From IMG/VR virus record IMGVR_UViG_3300025914_000022, positions 1-43,598 of that record: a stretch of DNA of 43,598 nucleotides. One strand, written 5' to 3'. Position numbers and translations under genes: made by a program. The stretch comes from a virus. Positions 1 to 6,745 of this stretch are shown here, in pieces; within the stretch, counting starts at the first letter, position 1; each line of letters begins with the position of its first letter. The notes below the pieces were generated by a model. The model saw only the letters and a list, made by a program, of their open reading frames with translations, made no database searches and was not told the DNA's origin.

Positions 1-257
1 GTACATTACGACATGCTGCATTGAATTTCACAGATGATAGATGTTAATTCTATTGGATGGGACCCGCGTTGTGCGGGTGGGGCCCCCTGGTTCCTGTTCC
101 CCGCCGCGGCAGGGGGGGTGGGGGGGTCGAGGCTGGCGCGGCGAGGTCTTTTCGCCCGTGGCCGGGCTGGCAGGTAACGCCGCCGTGACCGGGGCGCCGC
201 CCTCCCCGCTTGGGGCTGCTCCCCTTGGGGGTGTTGTGGTGTTGGGGGCGAAAGACT
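1..257. other. Left-edge non-coding stretch
   Basis: No gene is convincing here. The first 60 bases are AT-rich, unlike the rest of the window. Positions 62-78 form a perfect 6-bp hairpin (ACCCGC, loop GTTGT, GCGGGT), followed by a very C-rich (minus) or G-rich (plus) segment to about 250. A minus-strand reading frame at 28-285 is Pro/Gly/Arg-rich low complexity and is probably not a gene. The stretch lies downstream of the small-terminase-like pair, so it could hold a terminator or a packaging-related segment, but nothing shows this directly. Confidence 0.4.
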
Positions 258-719
258 TCACAGGCCCGTGACCGGCTTGCGCCATGCGCGCGGCCTCTTG
301 AGCTGGGGCGAAGGCACGCCCGTCAGCGTGCGCGGCAGGCCGGCATGAATGCCCGAGGCTTCGGCCCAGGCTGGCGCTTCATTGTCGTTGGCGAAAGCCT
401 CCAGCATGGCGCGCAGCGTGGCCAGCTCGGCGCGAAGCTCGCGCAGCTCCTCGCTATGCTGCAAGTGCATGGCGGCTATGTCTGCATCCGAAAGGTGCCG
501 CGCGCCCGGCGCAGGGCTGTCAGCCGGATTGCTCATAGCTCCAGGCAGGTCGTCGCCGAACGGCCCATCGCTCACGGCTTCGTGATCAACCGCGCCGCGC
601 TTGTTCACTTTCTTGTGATCAGGCCTCCTCACGCGATTGTGATCAACGTTATCAATCACTTCGCCGTCACCGAAGCGCGCGCAACCCGCCTTCGCCGCCT
701 CATCCCTCCAACGTGTCAT
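258..719 (-). CDS. Hypothetical coiled-coil protein next to terminase small subunit-like gene
   Basis: 153 residues, unrecognised. The N-terminal third is basic and repeats a D-H-x-x-V pattern (VDHNRV, PDHKKV, VDHEAV), encoded by the repeated GTGATCA motif noted separately. The C-terminal half has a predicted helical coiled coil around residues 80-115 (HSEELRELRAELATLRAMLE). Its start overlaps the end of the upstream small-terminase-like gene by 20 bases, so the two are probably translationally coupled and co-transcribed. By position it may be a packaging or head accessory protein, but no domain supports that. Start chosen at the ATG nearest the upstream stop. Confidence 0.6.
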   Translation of the reverse strand: MTRWRDEAAKAGCARFGDGEVIDNVDHNRVRRPDHKKVNKRGAVDHEAVSDGPFGDDLPGAMSNPADSPAPGARHLSDADIAAMHLQHSEELRELRAELATLRAMLEAFANDNEAPAWAEASGIHAGLPRTLTGVPSPQLKRPRAWRKPVTGL

Positions 720-1233
720 GGCCCCGCCTCATCTTCCTAGCTTCCAGTGCCGCCCGCAGCATGGCGCGCTCATCCCGCGACAGGCCCGAAAGGTCCAGCT
801 CACGGGCCTCGGACGCGTCGTTCGGCTCATTTTGCGGCCTTTCGCGCCATCCGGAGCGCCGCGACAGCCACAAGGCGCCCGCCTGATAGCCATTCGGCCC
901 ATCGCCCAGGGCGCGTTCGAACATTTTCCGGCTCACCAGCTCTGTCGCAATAGCTTCGGCCGTCGCAATCTCGTCAGCAAAGGCTTTCGCCAGCACCTGC
1001 ACACTCACCCCGATGACATCGGCAATAGAAGCCCGAGTAACGCCAGCAGCGACCATCGAGGCGACGTACATTCGGTCCTTGTCGGTCGGGCAGAACGCAG
1101 GCGGACGACCAGAACGGCCTTGTGTCGCGAGGGAGCGCACCGCCCCCCGCAACAGCCTCTCCCGCACATCCCTCACGTCGATTTCCGTGATCAACTTTTC
1201 GTGATCATCAACCGGATTCTGGCTCATTTTCAC
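700..1233 (-). CDS. HTH protein, terminase small subunit-like
   Basis: 177 residues. The central segment has a GRPP-x-F-x-PT-x-x-D opening, a helix-turn-helix (VTRASIADVIGVSVQVLAK, about residues 65-83), then a helix ending in FERALGDGPNGYQAGALWLS and a GWRERPQ tail. This order (HTH, then x-A-x-x-G-x-x-x-A-x-x-W-L-x-x-R-x-G-W-R-E) is typical of small DNA-binding proteins in alphaproteobacterial prophages annotated as terminase small subunits. In that role it would recognise the packaging site and recruit the large subunit. The large subunit is not in this window. The gene is divergent from the plus-strand early operon and is the first gene of its own transcript. A generic HTH regulator is the alternative. 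Confidence 0.6.
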   Translation of the reverse strand: MKMSQNPVDDHEKLITEIDVRDVRERLLRGAVRSLATQGRSGRPPAFCPTDKDRMYVASMVAAGVTRASIADVIGVSVQVLAKAFADEIATAEAIATELVSRKMFERALGDGPNGYQAGALWLSRRSGWRERPQNEPNDASEARELDLSGLSRDERAMLRAALEARKMRRGHDTLEG

Positions 1234-1369
1234 CTAACCCATTGATATCAGGGTTTTACTCGTTTCGCGTATCATGATACACCATAGGTCAGGCGGTTGA
1301 TTCGTCACCGCCCGCCGCCGCAATCGGCCCTGCCACTTATCCACCCTCTGTCTTGTAGGAGATTAGCAT
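1234..1369. promoter_or_regulatory. Divergent promoter/operator region
   Basis: 136 bases between the divergent small-terminase-like gene and the first plus-strand accessory gene. It is more AT-rich than its surroundings at 1241-1282. It holds a perfect 12-bp palindrome GTATCATGATAC (1269-1280), a candidate operator, and a TTGATA hexamer at 1242-1247 that could act as a -35. No well-spaced -10 partner is clear. Further on is a short hairpin GGCGG...CCGCC (about 1293-1313). GGAG at 1360-1363 is a good ribosome binding site for the ATG at 1370. Promoter identity is inferred from the layout. Confidence 0.45.
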
Positions 1370-2449
1370 ATGTCGAAAACCCTCGCGAAGTCGGTCAAAA
1401 CCAGCGCTTCGGGCCGCATCGTTGCCCATCACATCGGCGCAGGCTCGCGGAAATGGGCACTCTGGCTTGATGGCGTAGAGATTGGCACCTTCAACAGCCG
1501 CGACGTCGAAAGCGTCATGGCCGAATACGAAGCCTCGCTCGACAAGCTCGCTTTCCAGCTCACCCAGGCAACCCAGCACGAAACCGTCTATTTCAACGCC
1601 AAGCCCGTTGCGAGCATTCAGCGTCGCAGCGTTCATGAGGCGAACGGCCCCGCTTGGAAGGCCTACAATCTGCGGGGCGAACTCATCGCCCGTTGCTGGC
1701 ACGCCAACCCCGAAAAGGCGCGCGAGATCCTGTCGCGCCGCATCCGTCAGGGCCTCGCTAATGGCCTAGCGAACACCGACGCTCAGCAGGAAATCCGCGA
1801 AGACGCCGGCATCATCGAACCCGAAGCGGCTCAAACCCAAAGCGACGCCGAGGCACTTTTCAGCACCAGTGAAACCGGAACGTTTGGCATCGAATTCGTT
1901 TGGAAGAACGGCACCCTCGAAACTTGCACGGGAACACTCGGCAAGCCGCTGCGCTATGACACGCTCGCCCAGGCAATGCGCTCCGCTTTCGCCTTCAATA
2001 GAGACCATCCCGCCGCGCTCAACGACTCGGGTTTCTTTCGTGCCCTCACCCTCGGCAAGCCCCAGGCCGAAACCCCGAAAACCCCCGGTCAAATCGCTTA
2101 CGAGACCGATTGCGCCGCCCGCCCGCTGTATGACGACAAGACGCCGCGCAAGTCATGGGCGCAGCTCGACGACATCACGCGCTATTCGTGGGAACGCGAT
2201 CCGACTCCGCGTTGGACTGTGGAAACGCCACACGCCCCGGTTGCAGCCGGCGACCGCGATGCTTTCAACGAAGCTCGCGAGGCCTTCCGGGCTGGTCCGA
2301 CACCCCATAAGGCCGCAAACTACCTTGATGCAGCTCGCAAGGCTCATCGCACCGGAGATATCGGCAATATCGCCATGCAGGATGCGAGCGAAGACGTGGC
2401 TGCATTCCTTCGAATTGCTCCCGCGACGCTTACTCGCTCCGCCCCTTGA
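1370..2449 (+). CDS. Hypothetical protein, first gene of accessory operon
   Basis: 359 residues, unrecognised. Soluble, no membrane segment or signal peptide. The N-terminal 110 residues are rich in aromatic and charged residues (SRKWALWLDGVEIGTFNS) and look like a compact beta-containing domain. A middle acidic/Gln linker (about 145-165) leads to a second domain, and the C-terminal 70 residues look helical (AREAFRAGPTPHKAANYLDA). The start is supported by a GGAG ribosome binding site six bases upstream of the ATG. It leads a plus-strand operon of small genes up to 8185. Function unknown; by position an early, host-interaction protein is possible. Confidence 0.75.
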   Translation: MSKTLAKSVKTSASGRIVAHHIGAGSRKWALWLDGVEIGTFNSRDVESVMAEYEASLDKLAFQLTQATQHETVYFNAKPVASIQRRSVHEANGPAWKAYNLRGELIARCWHANPEKAREILSRRIRQGLANGLANTDAQQEIREDAGIIEPEAAQTQSDAEALFSTSETGTFGIEFVWKNGTLETCTGTLGKPLRYDTLAQAMRSAFAFNRDHPAALNDSGFFRALTLGKPQAETPKTPGQIAYETDCAARPLYDDKTPRKSWAQLDDITRYSWERDPTPRWTVETPHAPVAAGDRDAFNEAREAFRAGPTPHKAANYLDAARKAHRTGDIGNIAMQDASEDVAAFLRIAPATLTRSAP

Positions 2450-2483
2450 ACCCACCCAGCCCTCACACCCGAAAGCCCCGACC

Positions 2484-2768
2484 GTGACCCGCAAAATTTC
2501 CTTCGCCACAGCCCAGAGCGCCTACCCGCACCGCTACACCATGGACCATGTTCCCGCATGGGCTCACGAAGCCCCCGACAGCGGCGCTCATCGCGGCGAC
2601 CCGATCCGCCCAGGCTACTACGCTCCGCAATTTCGCAGCGACCAGGAATGGTACGAAAACACCCGCTTCCCAGGCGAAGCCGGGCATTTCGGCGACAAGG
2701 ACTCTTGCTTCACCAGCGGCCAAACATGGCCTTTGGGCAAGTGGCTCGAAAAGCCCTACCGCCCTTGA
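2484..2768 (+). CDS. Small conserved-type hypothetical protein
   Basis: About 94 residues from a GTG at 2484; an in-frame ATG at 2541 is the alternative start. It is Trp/Tyr-rich with many charged residues (RPGYYAPQFRSDQEWYENT, then FPGEAGHFGDKDSC) and ends WPLGKWLEKPYRP. There is no recognisable domain. The reading frame stays open far upstream, but that part is antiphase to the preceding gene and is discarded. Its stop codon is followed immediately by RNA leader copy A. Confidence 0.6.
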   Translation: MTRKISFATAQSAYPHRYTMDHVPAWAHEAPDSGAHRGDPIRPGYYAPQFRSDQEWYENTRFPGEAGHFGDKDSCFTSGQTWPLGKWLEKPYRP

Positions 2769-2858
2769 GCCCTTCGGTTAGCGGCGCCTCACCTCGCCGC
2801 CTTCCGAAGCGCTACCGCAATCGCGCTTCATTCGAAAAACCCCGCAGGACCATCGCCC
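2769..2858 (+). ncRNA. Structured RNA leader, copy A
   Basis: One of three homologous intercistronic elements. It begins at the base after the upstream TGA and ends at the ATG at 2859. Parts in order: CCTTCGG (2771-2777), which can pair with CCGAAG (2804-2809); an inner stem GCGGCG/CGCCGC (2781-2786 with 2795-2800, 8-base loop); then GAAGCGC (2806-2812), which pairs with GCGCTTC (2823-2829) around a loop containing the shared GCAATC. The inner stem differs in sequence from copies B and C but keeps its pairing. Confidence 0.75.
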
Positions 2859-3287
2859 ATGATCACCATTCTTTCCGCCCTCACCCGCAGCAAGGCCGCT
2901 GGCCTGACCATCAGCGTCGATGGCCAGTATCTCACCTTCCATCGCCAGGGACAGGCCGTCGAAGCCGGCCGAACCCTCATTTCCGATTGCTTTGTTTCCG
3001 AGCATGCCGTGGACAGTATCTGCAAGGGCGGACCCATCGACCCGCGCCACCCCTTGCAGATTTCCGCCGACTGGATCGCCCGGCAGTTTCGCGAGCGCGC
3101 CAACGACACCCGCGACGACATCGCCGAACAAGACGCTGCCGAGGCCGAAGCGGTGCGCGAAGCCATCAAGGATCACCTCGCGATCAAACAGGAGGTGAAG
3201 GCTTACAACGAGGCGTTGAACACCGCCGAACGCGTTCCCACTGCGGACGACTATAACGAACTCCTCAACATCATCGGAATCGCCTGA
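2859..3287 (+). CDS. Hypothetical protein downstream of RNA leader A
   Basis: 142 residues, unrecognised. The N-terminal 50 residues look like a small beta fold (TISVDGQYLTFHRQG), followed by a helical, strongly acidic middle (TRDDIAEQDAAEAEAVREAI, about residues 88-107) and a helical C-terminus. No membrane segment. It is the first gene after leader copy A, so if the leader acts in cis this is the most likely target. The GCAGGAC box upstream of the ATG (2844-2850) may serve as the ribosome binding site and matches the GAGGAC/AAGGAC boxes in front of the genes behind copies B and C. Confidence 0.7.
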   Translation: MITILSALTRSKAAGLTISVDGQYLTFHRQGQAVEAGRTLISDCFVSEHAVDSICKGGPIDPRHPLQISADWIARQFRERANDTRDDIAEQDAAEAEAVREAIKDHLAIKQEVKAYNEALNTAERVPTADDYNELLNIIGIA

Positions 3288-3302
3288 ATAGGAATCACCG
3301 CC

Positions 3303-3608
3303 GTGACAATGCTTTACACGCTTTCTTTCTCACGCCACGTCCCCGGCTTTGCCGCGAGCGTTCGTACAACCCCGCGCCAGCTCGCCGGCTATCTCAACAC
3401 CGAAACGAGCGAGCTTGTCGGCCCCGACCTCGCCGCCGTCCGCGAAGCCTTGCCGCCTCACTGGCGCCCCGCCTTCGACCGCAATCGCGACTTTTGGTTT
3501 CCGAAGGACGATGCGCGCGGCATGCCCTCAATGGAGCTTCGCGACAAGCGCGGGAAGTACCTCACCACGCTTTACGCAAAACCCTACTACTACAACCCGA
3601 AGGCCTGA
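3303..3608 (+). CDS. Small hypothetical protein
   Basis: 101 residues from GTG 3303, or 99 from the in-frame ATG 3309. The upstream AGGAAT (3290-3295) is a weak ribosome binding site. Soluble and aromatic-rich, with Arg- and Tyr-rich ends (FSRHVPGFAASVRTTPRQ; TLYAKPYYYNPKA). No known domain. It sits 15 bases after the preceding gene and 4 bases before the next, so it is co-transcribed. Confidence 0.65.
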   Translation: MTMLYTLSFSRHVPGFAASVRTTPRQLAGYLNTETSELVGPDLAAVREALPPHWRPAFDRNRDFWFPKDDARGMPSMELRDKRGKYLTTLYAKPYYYNPKA

Positions 3609-3612
3609 CCCC

Positions 3613-4035
3613 ATGCCCGAATTTATCCTGTCCGGCGGACCCGGCATCGAGGCCGTCGAAGCTTTCAATCATCTCGACGCCTTTACGCGCGGCTACATCG
3701 AGGCGCTTTTCTTCACCGAGACCAGCGACCCCGCCGACGAGCTGGCCGGCATGACCGTCAGCGACATTCACCCCGACACGCTCGAAGCCATCAAGCGCGA
3801 CTGTGTCCGCTTCCAGGTCGAAAATTGCGACTGCCTCGCCCTCGCTTATGAGGGCGCCTACGACGACACGTCGGCCGGCCGCGATTTTTGGTGCACCCGA
3901 AACGGCCATGGTGTCGGCTATTGGGACCGCCTCGAATTGCCCCAGGCCGTGCAGGACGCCTTGACGAAGGCCGCCGAACAATGGGGCCAGACGGACGCCT
4001 ACAAGGGCGATGACGGCTTTCTGCATCTCGATTGA
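3613..4035 (+). CDS. Conserved phage/plasmid hypothetical (DFW-TRNGHG family)
   Basis: 140 residues. The signature is in the C-terminal half: a Tyr/Asp-rich turn followed by DFWCTRNGHGVGYWDR (about residues 95-110) and a short helix. This motif is widespread in small proteins of unknown function in phages and conjugative elements of Proteobacteria. The N-terminal half is helical (TRGYIEALFFTETSDPADEL). It may belong to one of the named DUF families, but I cannot assign it with certainty. Leader copy B begins right after its stop codon. Confidence 0.75.
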   Translation: MPEFILSGGPGIEAVEAFNHLDAFTRGYIEALFFTETSDPADELAGMTVSDIHPDTLEAIKRDCVRFQVENCDCLALAYEGAYDDTSAGRDFWCTRNGHGVGYWDRLELPQAVQDALTKAAEQWGQTDAYKGDDGFLHLD

Positions 4036-4118
4036 AGACCCTTCGCAGCGGGACCGCACGCCGGCCCCGTCACGAAGCGCCCGCAATCCGCTTCAACCCC
4101 GACCACCACGAGGACAGC
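4036..4118 (+). ncRNA. Structured RNA leader, copy B
   Basis: Second homologous intercistronic element, directly after the TGA at 4033-4035. CCCTTCG (4039-4045) can pair with CGAAG (4073-4077). The inner stem is CGGGACCG/CGGCCCCG (4049-4056 with 4062-4069, one A-C mismatch, loop CACGC). A second hairpin pairs GAAGCG (4074-4079) with CGCTTC (4089-4094) around CCCGCAATC. The ribosome binding site GAGGAC follows at 4110-4115. The inner stem sequence is unlike A and C, but the fold is the same. Confidence 0.75.
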
Positions 4119-4397
4119 ATGTTCCAGGCAATCACTACGAAATACTTCGGCCCCTCCAACGCGCGCGGCTCACGCATCAAGGCCAAGGCCGCCGCCGGTT
4201 CCATCATGGTCAGCTACAGCTACAGCTTGAACCCCGAGCAGAACCACGCCGCCGCCGCTCAGGCCCTCGCCCTGAAATTCGGATGGGGCGGCGATTGGTA
4301 CGCAGGCGGCATGCCCGAGGAAAACGGCAACGTCTATGTCTGCATTTCGGTCAAGCACCCCGAAGCGCCGGCCTTCACCACGCCGCAGAAGGCCTGA
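4119..4397 (+). CDS. Conserved small protein (MFQAITTKYFGP family)
   Basis: 92 residues. The opening MFQAITTKYFGPSNARGSR followed by IKAKAAAGS and a run with NHAAAAQALALKFGW matches a small family common on proteobacterial plasmids, integrative elements and phages; its function is not established. It looks like a compact alpha/beta fold with no membrane segment. The ATG at 4119 was chosen because the family N-terminus begins there and GAGGAC lies upstream. An in-frame ATG at 4032 would place leader B inside the coding sequence. It is the first gene behind leader copy B. Confidence 0.8.
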   Translation: MFQAITTKYFGPSNARGSRIKAKAAAGSIMVSYSYSLNPEQNHAAAAQALALKFGWGGDWYAGGMPEENGNVYVCISVKHPEAPAFTTPQKA

Positions 4398-4792
4398 TGC
4401 ACATGGCCCTCATCCCCGCCTATCTCACCGAGGCCGCCGCCGCGCTCGATAGCCCGATGGCCTGCGGCGCCACCCTCACGGCCAAGCAGGCCCACGCCGT
4501 CGCCCTGCACCGCACCCAGGAGGCCTATCGCGCCCTCGCCGATTATCGCGAGCGCGTCGCCCAGGCCCTCCGCGCCATCGACGAGACCTTGGCCAACGGC
4601 CAGCGGCTCAACCATCATGAGATGGACGAGCCCCGCTATTCGTCTGTCGTGTCGTCGATCCGCGCCGCCAACTTTCGAAACGCCCTCTACGGCTTGCGCA
4701 ACGCTCACTCGTTCCTGTTGGCGGACGCCGCCGAAACCCGCGCCTGCCTCGCCCGCCAGCGGGCCGAGCGCTTTGCCGACGCGGAGGCCTGA
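4397..4792 (+). CDS. Hypothetical helical protein
   Basis: 131 residues starting at an ATG that overlaps the upstream stop (TGATG), a sign of translational coupling; a second ATG lies six bases on. Predicted all-helical, Ala/Arg-rich, no membrane segment. The middle carries TAKQAHAVALHRTQEAYRAL, and the C-terminal half is a likely long helix. Unrecognised. Confidence 0.65.
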   Translation: MHMALIPAYLTEAAAALDSPMACGATLTAKQAHAVALHRTQEAYRALADYRERVAQALRAIDETLANGQRLNHHEMDEPRYSSVVSSIRAANFRNALYGLRNAHSFLLADAAETRACLARQRAERFADAEA

Positions 4793-4793
4793 C

Positions 4794-5030
4794 ATGCACA
4801 TCTATGCATCCAGCCCGATCGAGATCGCCGCCAGCATGGACGCCGTCGAGGCGCAATTCATGCGCAACACCCTTCGCGAAGCGGCAGCCAATGCCAACGC
4901 CGCCGCGCAGAAGGCCAAAAGCTTCGCCCAGGTGCAGGCCTGCAAGACCGCCGCCATCCGCGCCCAGCAGCTCGCCGACCAGCTCGACCGCGCCATTACC
5001 AAGCAAACCGCCCTGCGCCGGAGGGCCTGA
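4794..5030 (+). CDS. Small hypothetical helical protein
   Basis: 78 residues, almost entirely helix and Ala-rich (LREAAANANAAAQKAKSFAQ), probably a coiled coil. It starts one base after the preceding stop and ends one base before the next ATG. No recognised family. The tight spacing at both ends supports it as a genuine member of the operon. Confidence 0.6.
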   Translation: MHIYASSPIEIAASMDAVEAQFMRNTLREAAANANAAAQKAKSFAQVQACKTAAIRAQQLADQLDRAITKQTALRRRA

Positions 5031-5031
5031 C

Positions 5032-5109
5032 ATGCTCGAATCCATCGCAACCGCCATCGTCTTGTGCTGGCTCCTGCACAAGCTGTTCTTTGAGGAGAAA
5101 AAGCCGTGA
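5032..5109 (+). CDS. 25-residue putative membrane peptide
   Basis: A very short frame, MLESIATAIVLCWLLHKLFFEEKKP. Residues 4-20 are hydrophobic and could form one short transmembrane or membrane-associated helix with a charged tail. It fits exactly between its neighbours: its ATG follows the preceding TGA by one base, and its stop overlaps the GTG of the next gene. That placement argues for real translation, but it could also just be a spacer that carries the next ribosome binding site (GAGGAG at 5091-5096). Confidence 0.45.
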   Translation: MLESIATAIVLCWLLHKLFFEEKKP

Positions 5110-5396
5110 ACCGCCCTCTTCTGTTGCCCCACCAGCTCAGCCGCCTGCCCTTCCACAAGGGCGAGCCCGTCCGCACCAAAGTTGCCACCCTCGGCGATGA
5201 CGACGAGGGCAACGAGCTTGAATTCTCCGCCGGCGCCCGTGGCCGCATCGAGGATATCGAGGACTACGGCAACACCCAAGGCATCGCCTATACGGTGTGG
5301 ATTCCGCTCTACCCCGACGACCCCGATAGCCGAGGCATCGTCAACGTCTTTGACGAGGAGGACGGCCCCATCACCGACTTTCTCGAAACAGCTTGA
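5106..5396 (+). CDS. Small acidic hypothetical protein
   Basis: 96 residues from a GTG that overlaps the upstream stop, with a strong GAGGAG ribosome binding site about ten bases upstream. Notably acidic (ATLGDDDEGNELEFSAGARG; YPDDPDSRG; FDEEDGP), no membrane segment. A net-negative, compact beta-type protein would fit a DNA-mimic or inhibitor, but that is speculation. Leader copy C starts right after its stop. Confidence 0.65.
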   Translation: MNRPLLLPHQLSRLPFHKGEPVRTKVATLGDDDEGNELEFSAGARGRIEDIEDYGNTQGIAYTVWIPLYPDDPDSRGIVNVFDEEDGPITDFLETA

Positions 5397-5481
5397 GCCC
5401 TTCGCAGGACGGCGCCGCGCGCGCCGTCTCACGAAGCGCTGCAATCCGCTTCATCGTGCAACCCACAAGGACCCCCCTGTC
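5397..5481 (+). ncRNA. Structured RNA leader, copy C
   Basis: Third homologous element, directly after the TGA at 5394-5396. CTTCG (5400-5404) can pair with CGAAG (5432-5436). The inner stem is a perfect 8-bp GACGGCGC/GCGCCGTC (5408-5415 with 5421-5428, loop CGCGC). The second hairpin pairs GAAGCG (5433-5438) with CGCTTC (5447-5452) around CTGCAATC. An AAGGAC box follows about ten bases before the ATG at 5482. Confidence 0.75.
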
Positions 5482-5793
5482 ATGTATCGCTTTGCCCTCA
5501 CCTTCGAAATCGTCACCCCCGAGAGCGCCGCGCACAACGACAACACCGCCGCCGGCTACCTCGCCCGTGAACTGACTTTCCGCGAGGCCGTCGCCTTGTT
5601 CGACGACGAGCGCGGCGGCCGTTTCGTCGAGGCCGACATGGATCAGCTGCACGCCCCGCGCGAGCTGCGCGACCAGGGCCGGTTCGATCCGCGCACCAAT
5701 GAGCAGCGCAGCATTGCCCTGCACATCCCCGCCAACGTCACGCCGGCCAGCCGTCGCCGCATCGCCCGCGTGCTGCATTGCGAGGGCGTCTGA
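5482..5793 (+). CDS. Hypothetical protein downstream of RNA leader C
   Basis: 103 residues, unrecognised, soluble. It opens MYRFALTFEIVTPESAAHND, probably a beta strand, and has a helix-rich middle with acidic and Arg residues (LTFREAVALFDDERGGRFVE). An upstream-extended frame is open but runs through the leader, so the ATG at 5482 is preferred. First gene behind leader copy C. Its stop overlaps the next start (TGATG). Confidence 0.65.
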   Translation: MYRFALTFEIVTPESAAHNDNTAAGYLARELTFREAVALFDDERGGRFVEADMDQLHAPRELRDQGRFDPRTNEQRSIALHIPANVTPASRRRIARVLHCEGV

Positions 5794-6062
5794 TGGGCTG
5801 GCGCATCCTCACGGCAAACCGAAAGTACATCGGCGACGACGAGGGCAAAATCCTTGTCGCCCGCCTGTTGGGCAACGAAGAGCAGCGGCGCCTTTTGGCG
5901 CCGCTTGTCGTCGCCGCGCCGCAGATGCTGGCCGCCTTGGAACACCTCGCCAGCGTCCTTGCCATCGAAGCCGTTACGGTGCGCGGCAGCAATGCCCGCG
6001 ACCTGAAAAACTCGTTCCGCGAGATCATCGAAACCACCATTGCCAAAGCCAAAGGAGCCTGA
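5793..6062 (+). CDS. Small hypothetical protein
   Basis: 89 residues, coupled to the upstream gene by a TGATG overlap. It begins MGWRILTANRKYIGDDEGK and continues into a mostly helical stretch (PLVVAAPQMLAALEHLASVL). The second half resembles the short helical repeat seen in many phage proteins with a MLAAL-E-x-L pattern. Function unknown. Confidence 0.65.
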   Translation: MGWRILTANRKYIGDDEGKILVARLLGNEEQRRLLAPLVVAAPQMLAALEHLASVLAIEAVTVRGSNARDLKNSFREIIETTIAKAKGA

Positions 6063-6068
6063 CGACCC

Positions 6069-6473
6069 ATGCCGCGAAAGAAACCCGTACCCCTCCCCGG
6101 TTCCGAGCGCCGCGCCGCCCGTGCCGCCAGGAGCAGCGCCACGTTTGCCGCCTTCGGGCAAGCGCCCATCACCCAGCCGCGCGACGTGCTGCAAATCGCT
6201 TACACGTTTTTCGGGCACGGCTTGCCCGTCGAAACACCCATTCGCTTTGTCGCCGGCCCCTTCGTTTCCGTCTTCGATGTGGCCGAGGCTATCGCCTTTG
6301 CTGAAAACCGCGAGAACCACGGCCGCAGCATTGTCGTCACCCTGACAGGCGGACCACCTGAATACACTGTCCTTTTCGACAACGGCACGGAACAGGACAG
6401 GAGCGGCGCCGGCTTTCAGGTCGTGCCGGACCTCGCCGGCCACGTCCGCAAGCTGCGCCACGAAGACGAATAG
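6069..6473 (+). CDS. Hypothetical protein
   Basis: 134 residues with a basic N-terminus (MPRKKPVPLPGSERRAARAA) that could contact nucleic acid, then a mixed alpha/beta body. No family recognised. It ends in a TAG stop, which matters for the question of an amber-reading tRNA at 8.7 kb. It follows the previous gene by six bases and precedes the next by seven. Confidence 0.65.
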   Translation: MPRKKPVPLPGSERRAARAARSSATFAAFGQAPITQPRDVLQIAYTFFGHGLPVETPIRFVAGPFVSVFDVAEAIAFAENRENHGRSIVVTLTGGPPEYTVLFDNGTEQDRSGAGFQVVPDLAGHVRKLRHEDE

Positions 6474-6480
6474 GGGCCCC

Positions 6481-6714
6481 ATGCTCTACCGCCTGACGCT
6501 CGCCCGCGCCCGTGTCACCTACGACACGGCCGCGCTTGAACTCGACCTGTCGGAGGAGGAGGCCGAGCGCCTCGCCGCCCACTCCGAAACCGAGGCTGGA
6601 TTCCTCGCCCTGCACCATAGCCCCCGGCTCGACTGGCGCCCCAGCGCCAACGCGCAGGCGGTCTATGACGTCGCCTCCCTCGTGCCGATCGCCGAAAAGC
6701 CCGGCCCGGCCTGA
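6481..6714 (+). CDS. Small hypothetical protein
   Basis: 77 residues, soluble. The first half is probably beta, then a strongly acidic helix (LDLSEEEAERLAAHSETEAG), then a Trp/Pro-containing C-terminus. Preceded by AGGGGCCCC, a usable purine-rich site. Unrecognised. Confidence 0.6.
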   Translation: MLYRLTLARARVTYDTAALELDLSEEEAERLAAHSETEAGFLALHHSPRLDWRPSANAQAVYDVASLVPIAEKPGPA

Positions 6715-6745
6715 AAAAACCGCCAATGCAAATGGGAAAATCGCC

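Noticed and set aside
28-285. 85-codon minus-strand frame at the left edge
   Set aside because: Pro/Arg/Gly low complexity over C-rich DNA, overlapping the end of the neighbouring gene, no ribosome binding site.
1293-1345. Possible fourth copy of the structured RNA leader ahead of 1370
   Set aside because: There is a GGCGG/CCGCC hairpin and a GCAATC, but the CCTTCG, GAAGCG and CGCTTC segments are missing, so homology cannot be claimed.
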